From assembly GCA_001798595.1 (NCBI GenBank), contig MGSS01000003.1:1-49926 (forward strand): a stretch of DNA of 49,926 nucleotides, given 5' to 3'. A model generated the notes under the pieces. That model was not told the origin of the DNA, did no database searches, and saw nothing but the letters and a program-made list of their open reading frames with translations. Source of the DNA: Deltaproteobacteria bacterium RIFCSPLOWO2_12_FULL_60_19. GTDB lineage: Bacteria > Desulfobacterota > Binatia > UBA9968. This document shows, one piece after another, positions 43,192 through 49,926 of this stretch; position 1 is the stretch's first letter, and each line of letters opens with the position of its first letter. The position numbers and the translations under genes were made by a program.

Positions 43192-43887
43192 ATGCGTGTC
43201 AATGCCGTAATCGTCGCCGCCGGAGAAGGCAAGCGAATGGGCGGCGAAATCGCCAAGCCCTTGGTGGCGATCGCCGGACGCCCGTTGATCTTACACACGC
43301 TCGGCCGTTTCGCCGCCTCTCAAATACGCAGAGTCATTTTAGTCGTGCCGCAACAGGATCGCGCGAGCTTTGAGCGACTGGTCGCTTCGGACCCCGAGGC
43401 GAGCCGGTTAAACTGCGTCGTTCAGCCGGGCGGCGCGAGACGGCAGGACTCCGTGAGGCAAGGATTGGCGCGGTTGGATGAGGACTGCGAGATCGTCGTG
43501 ATTCACGACGGAGCGCGCCCGCTCATCTCTCCGGCGCTCATCGACAGCTGTGTCGAGGTCGCGGTGAAGGAGGGCGCGGCGGTCGTCGGCGTGCCGGTCC
43601 GTGACACGATTAAAATCGTCTCCGCCTCAGGCCGCGTCGAATCGACGCCGGCGCGGGATTCACTCTGGGAGATCCAGACTCCGCAGGCTTTCCAGGTGGA
43701 AATTATCCGCGAGGCCCATCGCCGCGCCGAAAAGGACGGCATCGAGGCGACCGACGACGCGATGCTGGTGGAGCGCTTGGGTGGAAGCGTCGTTGTCCTG
43801 CAAGGCGACAGAACGAACTTGAAGATCACGACCGCGGAGGATCTCCTGATCGCCGAGGCGCTGATCCGCGAGCGACGCATCCGCTAG
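43192..43887 (+). CDS. ispD: 2-C-methyl-D-erythritol 4-phosphate cytidylyltransferase
   Basis: 231 residues from the ATG at 43192 (AAGGA upstream). IspD transfers CMP to methylerythritol phosphate in the MEP isoprenoid pathway. The signature AAGEGKRMG, VIHDGARPL and DSLWEIQTPQAF are present with the usual length. ispF is not in the window. Confidence 0.95.
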   Translation: MRVNAVIVAAGEGKRMGGEIAKPLVAIAGRPLILHTLGRFAASQIRRVILVVPQQDRASFERLVASDPEASRLNCVVQPGGARRQDSVRQGLARLDEDCEIVVIHDGARPLISPALIDSCVEVAVKEGAAVVGVPVRDTIKIVSASGRVESTPARDSLWEIQTPQAFQVEIIREAHRRAEKDGIEATDDAMLVERLGGSVVVLQGDRTNLKITTAEDLLIAEALIRERRIR

Positions 43888-44019
43888 CCTCGGCCGCCTC
43901 TTTCAACTAACCATTAATTAATATTGTCGGTAAGAAAATCACCCTTCTTTTTCCTAGTTCTCGGAAAAAGCAATCTGCGCGCCTTGCCATTACGCCGTCA
44001 TTCGCCGGAAAAAAGGCGC

Positions 44020-44036
44020 TTGGCACGAGTTCTGCT
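44020..44036 (+). promoter_or_regulatory. Sigma54 promoter (-24/-12)
   Basis: TTGGCACGAGTTCTGCT contains GG at 44022-44023 and GC at 44034-44035 with exactly 10 bases between them. The -24 half, TGGCACG, matches consensus completely and the -12 half differs at one position. Transcription would start about 44047, leaving a 145-base leader before the beta-helix gene. Two weak hairpins (CCAGG...CCTGG and ATCTG...CAGAT) lie in the leader. Confidence 0.65.
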
Positions 44037-44191
44037 CTACCGTTTCCTCTTGACACGCAAGTGAGCCTATTTTGCGCCGAGTCAAGTCGGCCCAGGCTTT
44101 CCGACCTGGTCGCATCTGTGCTTGGCAGATCCTAACCCAGACCGGCCAGCTCGCTGTTCCGACTCCATCTACGACTGGAAAGGAGCTGGCC

Positions 44192-45736
44192 ATGAATCGG
44201 ACCAACGATCAAAGAAACGATCTTTTAGCTCCCTCGTACAAGAAAGCCAGTAGAAGCACCCTGGTAGGCTTCAGCCTGCTTATCGCCGTCGTGACGACCC
44301 TCCTCCCGGACGTGGGGCAGGCTGCCGTCTTCAATATTTCCGACGGTGATGTGGCGGGGTTGATTGCCGCAATCAACACAGCGAATAGTAACGGGGAAGC
44401 AGATACCATCAACCTGGCCGCGGGCGGGACCTACACTCTGACCGCTATAGACAACGCGGACAACGGCTTGCCCATCATCACCAGCAAGATCACCATCAAC
44501 GGCAGCGGAGCGACCATTCAGAGAAGCAGTGCTGCAGGCACACCGAACTTCCGGATCTTGAGAATAAACGCCCCTACCGGTGACTTAACGCTAAATGAGC
44601 TGATCATTCGAGGCGGCAGAACCGTCGGCAGCGGCGGCGGCATCTTTGTGCACACCGGCGGCATTAACATCGCAAGTACCAGGTTGACGCTGGTCAACAG
44701 CACGGTCAGCGGCAACACGGCCACCACAGGAGGCGGCATCGACAACGAGGGCACGCTGACCCTGGTCAACAGCACGGTCAGCTTCAACACGGTAACAGGT
44801 TCCGGCGACGGCGGCTGCATCCGGAACATCGCCGGGGTGGCCACCCTGACCAACAGTACGGTCAGCGGCAACACGGCTCCCCACTCCGGCGGCGGCATCC
44901 AGAACTTCGCCACGCTGACCCTGACCAACAGCACGGTCAGCGGCAACACAGCCGGCGTCGCTGGTGGCGGCATGCGGAACTTCGCCACGCTGACCCTGGT
45001 TAACAGCACGGTCAGCGGCAACACGGCCCCCTTCGGCGGCGGCATCTACAACAATGGCACTCTGACCCTGAAGAACACGATCGTTGCCAACAACAGCCCC
45101 ACCGACTGCGGCGGCGTAATCACTTCATTGGGCCACAACATAGTCAGCGACGGATCTTGTGGGCTCCCCGGCAGCGGCGACATGAATAGCACTGACCCGC
45201 TGCTGGACATCCTCGCCGGCAATGGTGGCCCGACCCAGACCCATGCGCTGCTCTCTGGCAGCCCGGCCATCGATGCCGTACCGCTAGCAGACTGCACCGA
45301 CGCCGATGGCAACCCGATCACTACGGATCAGCGCGGAGTCGCCCGGCCCCAGGGCACGGCCTGCGACATTGGCGCCTACGAGGTCGAGGCCGAGATTACT
45401 GTGGCCATCGACATCAAGCCGGGCAGCTTCCCGAACAGCATCAATCCCCAGAGCAAGGGGGTCATCCCGGTCGCCATCCTGACGACTGGAACCTTTGATG
45501 CTACCACCGTGGACCCGACCACAGTCCTCTTTGGTCCAACCGGGACTGAGGCCGCTCCGGTGCACTCTGCGCTGGCGGATGTCGATGAAGACGGAGACAC
45601 CGACATGATCCTCCACTTCAACACCCAGGGCACAGGCATTGTGTGTGGAGATACGTCCGCCTCTCTCACGGGAGAGACCTCTGGTGGTGAAGCGATTGAG
45701 GGGTCCGATTCCATAAACACGGTAGGGTGCAAATAG
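44192..45736 (+). CDS. Secreted right-handed beta-helix repeat protein
   Basis: 514 residues from the ATG at 44192 with AAAGGAGCTGGCC upstream. A long signal segment (about 20-50, TLVGFSLLIAVVTTLLPDVG) leads to tandem rungs built on the unit TLVNSTVSGNTA with GGGI between them, characteristic of parallel beta-helix (CSLREA-like) surface proteins. A C-terminal module with IDIKPGSFPNSINPQSKG and VDEDGDTDMILHF follows. It is likely a surface or extracellular adhesin, enzyme or matrix protein. The upstream sigma54 promoter would put it under an enhancer-binding activator. Confidence 0.85.
   Translation: MNRTNDQRNDLLAPSYKKASRSTLVGFSLLIAVVTTLLPDVGQAAVFNISDGDVAGLIAAINTANSNGEADTINLAAGGTYTLTAIDNADNGLPIITSKITINGSGATIQRSSAAGTPNFRILRINAPTGDLTLNELIIRGGRTVGSGGGIFVHTGGINIASTRLTLVNSTVSGNTATTGGGIDNEGTLTLVNSTVSFNTVTGSGDGGCIRNIAGVATLTNSTVSGNTAPHSGGGIQNFATLTLTNSTVSGNTAGVAGGGMRNFATLTLVNSTVSGNTAPFGGGIYNNGTLTLKNTIVANNSPTDCGGVITSLGHNIVSDGSCGLPGSGDMNSTDPLLDILAGNGGPTQTHALLSGSPAIDAVPLADCTDADGNPITTDQRGVARPQGTACDIGAYEVEAEITVAIDIKPGSFPNSINPQSKGVIPVAILTTGTFDATTVDPTTVLFGPTGTEAAPVHSALADVDEDGDTDMILHFNTQGTGIVCGDTSASLTGETSGGEAIEGSDSINTVGCK
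44683..45075 (+). repeat. Tandem DNA repeats within the beta-helix gene
   Basis: The segment GTCAACAGCACGGTCAGC and close relatives recur at intervals of 70 to 80 bases, encoding NSTVSGNTA units. Such DNA-level repetition can change unit number by slippage or recombination. Confidence 0.7.
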
Positions 45737-45740
45737 TGAG

Positions 45741-46007
45741 GTTACCTGGCCACACGAGCCTGTCAATCGCCTGGGCGATGGGGACACAAGCTCCGATGCG
45801 GTCATTCAGGGAAGCACGGTGATGCTCCGGGCGGAGCGATCCGAGAAAGGCAATGGGCGAGTTTATCATATCTACTTTACGGCGACCGATAACCAGGTCA
45901 CGGGCGGGTCGTGCAGCGGCTCTGTCAATATCGGCGTGCCAGACACCATGAAGTCGGGGCAATCCGCCGTTGACGACGGGCAACTGTACGACTCGACGTT
46001 GCCCTAG
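45741..46007 (+). pseudogene. Detached C-terminal domain of a surface protein
   Basis: After the beta-helix stop, a different frame encodes VTWPHEPVNRLGDGDTSSDA and onwards to VYHIYFTATDNQVTGGSCSG, VPDTMKSGQSAVDDGQLYDS and a stop. This looks like a conserved C-terminal module without a start of its own. The same ending recurs at 48053-48112. It is best read as the tail of a former gene. Confidence 0.6.
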
Positions 46008-46104
46008 AAAAGACCGTCGCCAACACATCTAAAGCGCAAAATGGCGGCTGAAACTCAGCAGAGGCAAGCATGTGATGCAAATTGAACATCCAAAGGAGGT
46101 TGCC

Positions 46105-47985
46105 ATGAGACGGATCAAAGGAAACACGGCGTTTCTAATGTTGGTCGGGCTGGCCACGATCGGCCTGGCGGCCCTTCTCTCGCACGCCGTCAGTTTCGCC
46201 CAAGCTGTTTCCTTCGGCCCCGCCACGAACTTCGCTGTGGGGACGAGTCCGTTCTCCGTGGCGATCGGCGATTTGAACGGTGATGGAAATCCGGACCTCG
46301 CCGTGGCAAATTTCCATTTCTTCCTCGGCAACAACGTCTCGATACTGCTTGGGACCGGCACTGGCGCCTTTGGAGCAGCTACCAACTTCCCCGTGGGATC
46401 ACAGCCGATTTCCGCGGCGATCGAGGATTTCAACGCAGATGGGAAGCTGGATCTTGCTGTGGCCAATCAGAGTGGCAACACCATCTCGATTCTACTCGGT
46501 GACGGCACTGGCTCCTTTGGAGCCGCCACCAACTTCCCCGTCGGGACAAGCCCTACCTCCATCGCGGTGGGAGATTTCAACGGTGATGGCAAGCCCGACC
46601 TCGCCGTGGCGAATCTCAACAGCAACAATGTTTCGATTCTACTCGGGACTGGCACTGGCGCCTTTGGGGCCGCCACTAATTTTCCCGTGGGGACTAGGCC
46701 AGCCTCTGTGGCGATGGGGGATTTCAACGGTGATGGAAATCCGGACCTGGCCACGGCCAATCGGGACAGTAACAACGTCTCGATCCTACTCGGGACCGGG
46801 ACTGGCGCCTTCGGAGCCCCCACCAACTTCACCGTCGGCAGTGTCCCGCGCTCTGTGGCAATCGGGGATTTCAACGGCGATGGGAACGCTGACCTCGCCA
46901 CGGCCAATCAGAGCGGCAACAACGTCTCGATCCTGCTCGGGACCGGCACCGGGTCCTTCGGAGTCTCCACTAGCTTCGCGCTTGGGACTCCCCCGGCCTC
47001 CGTGGCAATCGGGGATTTCAACGGGGATGGGAACGCTGACCTCGCCGTGACCAATCAGAGCACCAGCAGCGTCTCGATGCTGCTCGGGACCGGCACCGGC
47101 GCCTTCGGAATCCCCACCAACTTCCCCGTGGGGGCTAACCCGGTCTTCGCTGCGATCGGGGATTTCAACGGCGATGGGAGGCCTGACCTCGCCGTAGTCA
47201 ATTTCACCAGCAACAATGTCTCGATTCTGCTCAACACAACTATGCCGCCGAACCAGGCGCCGGTGGCGCAGTGCAAGAACGTAACAGTCAACACAACTCT
47301 GAACTTCTGCTCCGCAGCAGCATCAATCAATAACGGCTCTTTTGATCCGGATGGAGTCATAAGTACCTTGGCTCAACTGCCTGCCGGCCCGTACAGTAAG
47401 GGGACCACTATTGTCACCCTCACAGTGACGGACGACGATGGCGCGTCCAATTCGTGCACCGGAACGGTAACTGTGGTTGATAACCAGGCACCGGCCATCA
47501 CCTGTCCAGTTGATCAGGTAATAGACGCCACTGGACCGAGCGGTGCCGTTGTTACCTTCACTCCAACGGTGTCGGATAACTGCGATGGGGCTATGGTAGT
47601 AGGCTCCACGCCAGCCTCCGGTTCTACCTTCCCGATAGGGTCAACAGCGGTTTCTTGTAGTGCGACGGATGGATCAGGGAACTCAAGCTTTTGTGGTTTC
47701 ACCGTGTCTGTCACCGCGGCGGCTGGTCAAATTAGCAATCTGATTGCTACGATCCAGGCCTTTAATCTCAAGCAGGGGATTGCCAATAGCCTGGATTCCA
47801 AACTGCAGAACACCCTAGCTGCTCTCAATGCGGCTCAGGGCGGGAGTGCGGCGGCCACATGCAATCTGCTCACCGCATTCATCAACGAGACCCAGGCTCA
47901 GTCGGGGAAAGCGCTCACCGTGGACCAGGCCAATCAACTGATTACCTCGGCCAGCCGGATCACGGCGGTGATTGGATGTCCGTGA
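46105..47985 (+). CDS. Secreted FG-GAP/VCBS-repeat protein
   Basis: 626 residues from the ATG at 46105 with AAAGGAGGTTGCC upstream. A signal peptide (FLMLVGLATIGLAALLSHAV) precedes seven repeats of about 49 residues with calcium-binding-like DFNGDGNPDLA and the strand pair NVSILLGTGTGAFG, forming a propeller-like surface domain. After about residue 385 come Ig/HYR-type modules (VTLTVTDDDGASNSCTGTV, ITCPVDQVIDATGPSGA) and a Cys-ended helical tail. Likely extracellular adhesion or matrix role. Repeats are very similar at DNA level. Confidence 0.88.
   Translation: MRRIKGNTAFLMLVGLATIGLAALLSHAVSFAQAVSFGPATNFAVGTSPFSVAIGDLNGDGNPDLAVANFHFFLGNNVSILLGTGTGAFGAATNFPVGSQPISAAIEDFNADGKLDLAVANQSGNTISILLGDGTGSFGAATNFPVGTSPTSIAVGDFNGDGKPDLAVANLNSNNVSILLGTGTGAFGAATNFPVGTRPASVAMGDFNGDGNPDLATANRDSNNVSILLGTGTGAFGAPTNFTVGSVPRSVAIGDFNGDGNADLATANQSGNNVSILLGTGTGSFGVSTSFALGTPPASVAIGDFNGDGNADLAVTNQSTSSVSMLLGTGTGAFGIPTNFPVGANPVFAAIGDFNGDGRPDLAVVNFTSNNVSILLNTTMPPNQAPVAQCKNVTVNTTLNFCSAAASINNGSFDPDGVISTLAQLPAGPYSKGTTIVTLTVTDDDGASNSCTGTVTVVDNQAPAITCPVDQVIDATGPSGAVVTFTPTVSDNCDGAMVVGSTPASGSTFPIGSTAVSCSATDGSGNSSFCGFTVSVTAAAGQISNLIATIQAFNLKQGIANSLDSKLQNTLAALNAAQGGSAAATCNLLTAFINETQAQSGKALTVDQANQLITSASRITAVIGCP
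46213..47240 (+). repeat. Seven tandem 147-base repeats
   Basis: Units encoding FGAATNFPVG...NVSILLGTGTGA are about 147 bases each and share long identical stretches such as GATTTCAACGGTGATGG. Expansion or contraction by recombination is likely, and assembly here should be treated with care. Confidence 0.8.
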
Positions 47986-48052
47986 TCGAAAGCGGGAAAG
48001 GCTGCAAATTGGGGGATAGGAACCTTGCAGGTGCCTCGCATCACTACAGAGC

Positions 48053-48112
48053 ATGAAGCCGGGGCAATCCGCCGTGGATGACGGCCAGCTCTATGATTCG
48101 ACGCAGCCGTAA
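48053..48112 (+). pseudogene. Second copy of the detached C-terminal tail
   Basis: MKPGQSAVDDGQLYDSTQP and a stop mirror the ending at 45949-46007 (MKSGQSAVDDGQLYDST). The frame has no supporting upstream domain, so it is a decayed end left behind the VCBS gene. Confidence 0.6.
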
Positions 48113-48438
48113 GCGGCGGTGCCGCGCATGATTGCCGAAGGGTCACTCGAATGAGTGGCCCTTCGTGTATATGGGGCAGGAAGATCGAGGTCTACCAGGG
48201 CAGGAAATCTCTTGATTCTACAAAATTTAGAGACGGCTAGTTGGAGACCGGACGCCATCGAGGTTGCCCCTGCGCCAGTTTCAAATGAAGTTGGTTCTGC
48301 TAGGGCACTCTTGGCCATAGTGTTAGCCGAAAAGAAGGTAAAATGTGTTGGAGCGGTGCTCACACGACTCGTGGAAAGCCCTAGTGAAGACCAGTGGCTA
48401 AAGAAATATGCAGCAGGCGCGCTTCGGACTCTCTATTT
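48113..48438. other. Unassigned stretch
   Basis: Overlapping open frames exist on both strands here, but none has a ribosome site and I recognise no family. It may hold the rest of a decayed surface gene. Confidence 0.4.
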
Positions 48439-48570
48439 GATTCTGCTGAAAAACCCTCCGTTCATCCTTCGAGAACCTCAGGACGAACGGAGGGGCGGTT
48501 GGAATCATTGGAGATTTTTCCGTTCATGCTGAGCCTAGTCGAAGCATTCGTAGGGTTTTTCAGCAGAATC
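48439..48570. repeat. MITE-like element with 19-bp terminal inverted repeats
   Basis: GATTCTGCTGAAAAACCCT at 48439 is repeated in perfect inversion at 48552-48570. The interior holds two smaller palindromes of the CCGTTC...GAACGG family seen at 7886-7963. The element has no ORF of its own and no clear flanking target duplication was found. It fits a miniature transposable or REP-derived element. Confidence 0.75.
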
Positions 48571-48628
48571 CTATCTGTAACCCAGGCCCCTTCATCAAAT
48601 TTGTGTAGGAGGGGAGGTTTGGCGCGTA

Positions 48629-48657
48629 TTGACACGTAAATATATCGAAGTTACTAT
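48629..48657 (+). promoter_or_regulatory. Strong sigma70 promoter for the BrnT-like gene
   Basis: TTGACA at 48629 and TACTAT at 48652 are spaced 17 bp. The predicted start of transcription falls at about 48664, on the GTG start codon, so the transcript would be leaderless. Confidence 0.65.
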
Positions 48658-48663
48658 TCTGTT

Positions 48664-48948
48664 GTGAGGTTTGTATTTGCCCGCGAGAGAGATGGCAAGA
48701 TTCATTTTAGAAAGCGACATCCGGAAGTTACAGTCCGGGAGGTCAAGGAAGTTTTTGAGTTTAGGATGGCGATTCAGCCAGCCTATGGCGGCGCCTGGAA
48801 GGGCGTTGGGCGCACCCGCTCCAGAAGGTTTTTGGTCGTCATTTTCAAGTGGGGCAAGAAGAAAGATTACATCTTCATTCTTACGGCTTATCCCGCAAAA
48901 AGAAAACATGTTGAGGTTTACTTGAGGACTACAGGAGGGATTCAATGA
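48664..48948 (+). CDS. BrnT-like toxin
   Basis: 94 residues from a GTG at 48664 that coincides with the predicted transcription start. It shows the BrnT-type layout: FVFARERDGKIHFRKRHPEV, a helix with REVKEVFEF, a Gly-rich turn (GVGRTRSRRFLVVIF) and a C-terminal strand with LTAYPAKRKHVEVY. BrnT toxins are RNase-like proteins blocking translation. Its stop overlaps the antitoxin start (ATGA). Confidence 0.72.
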   Translation: MRFVFARERDGKIHFRKRHPEVTVREVKEVFEFRMAIQPAYGGAWKGVGRTRSRRFLVVIFKWGKKKDYIFILTAYPAKRKHVEVYLRTTGGIQ

Positions 48949-49220
48949 AGAGGAAATGTAAGAAGTGCGGCTCGGAGCTGTATCAAGCTGAGGACCTGGA
49001 ATGGTTTTGTCTCCTTTGTCTTGCAAAGGAAATAGAGGCGCATGATAAGGAGGATGATGTTAGCGGGACATGGCGGACCCTCGATCCAAAAACGAAGCCG
49101 GTGACGCTGCGCTTGAGCGAAGTGGACCTTGCCAGAGCGAGGGCGAAGGCCCGGAAGCTAGGTAAACCCTACCAAACCCTTTTAAAAGAGGTCATTCACC
49201 AAGCCCTGTCACAATCTTGA
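48945..49220 (+). CDS. CopG-type antitoxin with N-terminal zinc ribbon
   Basis: 91 residues. The C-terminal half (KPVTLRLSEVDLARARAKAR, then QTLLKEVIHQAL) is a ribbon-helix-helix antitoxin. The N-terminal part has C5, C8, C22 and C25 in KCKKCGSELYQ and FCLLCLA, the pattern of a zinc ribbon not usual in BrnA. It could give the antitoxin a metal or redox input (inference). Confidence 0.75.
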   Translation: MKRKCKKCGSELYQAEDLEWFCLLCLAKEIEAHDKEDDVSGTWRTLDPKTKPVTLRLSEVDLARARAKARKLGKPYQTLLKEVIHQALSQS

Positions 49221-49286
49221 TGGTAACTTTTCTGACCTGTGGCTGCTTGATGCTTACCTGCTTAAGACGGGCTTAGAATGCCTCTA

Positions 49287-49926
49287 TTACTGAATTAGGA
49301 TTCTGGCTTTGTTTCCCAAAGCCTCGTTCATGCTGCCGGTCCGATAGCCTTCGAGGTCCAGGCTGACGTAGGCGAAGCCGATCTCCTTGAATCTTCGGAC
49401 GATCGCGGAGCGAATCTCCTTATCGACCAGGCGGGCAATTTCCTCGGGCGCGAGCTCGATGCGCGCGGTCTCGCCGTGGTAGCGCACGCGAAACTGGCGG
49501 AAGCGGAGTTCTTTCAAGAAGCTCTCGCACGCGGCTATTTTCTCCAATCGCTCGACATTGATTTCTACGCCGTAGGGGAAGCGGGAAGAGAGGCAGGCGA
49601 TCGCCGGCTTGTCCCAGGAGGGGAGATTGAGATCGCGGCTGTAACGCCGGATATCCGCTTTCGTCATGCCGGCTTCGACGAGCGGATGGCGAATGCGCCA
49701 CTCTTTGGCCGCCTTAAGTCCGGGCCGGTGGTCTTTTAGGTCGTCGAGATTCGTGCCGTCGACCACGGTCGCGATTCCCAACTCGTCCGCCTGCTTGCGG
49801 CCGATTTTATACAGCTCGTCCTTGCATAAATAGCAGCGATTGACCGGATTGTTGACGAACGACGGGTTGTCCAACTCATGGGAATTCACGGTGATGTGGC
49901 GGCAGCCGATAAGTTTCGCGAGTTCC
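49287..49926 (-). CDS. larE: LarE-like ATP-dependent sulfur transferase, N-terminus outside window
   Basis: About 213 visible residues to the right edge. Family segments are NPVNRCYLCKDELYKIG, VVDGTNLDDLKDHRPGLKAA, RHPLVEAGMTKADIRRYSRD, PAIACLSSRFPYG and a C-terminal domain with LDLEGYRTGSMNEAL. LarE supplies sulfur for the nickel-pincer cofactor of lactate racemase and relatives. The ATP-binding PP-loop lies beyond the window. No other lar genes are visible. Confidence 0.85.
   Translation of the reverse strand, partial: ELAKLIGCRHITVNSHELDNPSFVNNPVNRCYLCKDELYKIGRKQADELGIATVVDGTNLDDLKDHRPGLKAAKEWRIRHPLVEAGMTKADIRRYSRDLNLPSWDKPAIACLSSRFPYGVEINVERLEKIAACESFLKELRFRQFRVRYHGETARIELAPEEIARLVDKEIRSAIVRRFKEIGFAYVSLDLEGYRTGSMNEALGNKARILIQ

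Noticed and set aside
44047-44190. c-di-GMP (GEMM) riboswitch in the beta-helix leader
   Set aside because: A few core-like bases occur, but the conserved GEMM sequence and pairing are not present.
44683-45075. CRISPR-like array
   Set aside because: The periodic DNA encodes protein repeats in frame; there are no constant repeats with unique spacers.
48155-48532. ORF on the plus strand as a gene
   Set aside because: It runs into the MITE-like palindrome and has no ribosome site or family match.

Overview
The window looks like an accessory-rich stretch of chromosome from an uncultured, moderately GC-rich bacterium of soil or subsurface type. Long-form HisG, a CarD-IspD pair, several orphan NMT1-like substrate-binding proteins, a dihydroxyphthalate-decarboxylase-like remnant and abundant intergenic palindromes resemble deltaproteobacterial-grade lineages, Binatota, Rokubacteria/Methylomirabilota or Tectomicrobia. 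This placement is inference; there is no rRNA or tRNA in the window to settle it.

Layout. 1-6002 (mostly minus strand): a partial universal-stress-like gene, a dispersed repeat, then a signalling operon read right to left: unknown protein, GAF-PAS histidine kinase, stand-alone receiver, receiver-cyclase, and a receiver-AAA+-Fis sigma54 activator. The last two share a nearly identical receiver made by tandem duplication. 6295-9350: a small membrane protein, a TPR protein and a ferredoxin, then a biotin-dependent carboxyltransferase subunit. 9347-11948: hisG, hisI, a receiver with Glu at the phosphorylation site, and two small XRE regulators. 12021-15991: cutA, a Nudix hydrolase, a tryptophanase-family lyase and an acyl-CoA synthetase. 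16062-17878: a toxin-antitoxin-rich strip (ParE module, orphan CopG/BrnA-like protein, VapBC). 18085-22530: an FMN oxidase, lemA, an M48 protease, a zinc-ribbon protein and exbBD. 22533-27811: ridA, an MFS protein, HNH, macro domain, an orphan SBP, a HAD phosphatase and a PPOX protein.

28082-28582 (minus) holds the most striking gene: a peroxiredoxin-like ORF interrupted only by one in-frame TGA, exactly where the catalytic Cys of the WCPxC motif belongs. A 7-bp stem with a G-containing tetraloop lies just downstream. This is a strong candidate selenoprotein (Sec43, UPKC). Around it are a GYD protein, a decarboxylase-like pseudogene, a VOC protein, another SBP and an SDR.

32093-43887: benzoate-CoA-ligase-like enzyme, CPBP protease, a complete iron-type ABC importer (minus), a secreted beta-propeller, an unusual ferredoxin/membrane/Hsp20-like fusion, rimI, carD and ispD. 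44192-47985: two secreted repeat proteins (beta-helix, FG-GAP/VCBS). The first is preceded by a good sigma54 promoter, which could connect it to the activator at the left end. 48439-49926: a MITE-like palindrome, a leaderless BrnT-like toxin with a zinc-ribbon CopG antitoxin, and a partial larE. Intergenic regions carry at least six families of palindromic or dispersed repeats. I found no CRISPR array, tRNA, rRNA or complete insertion sequence.
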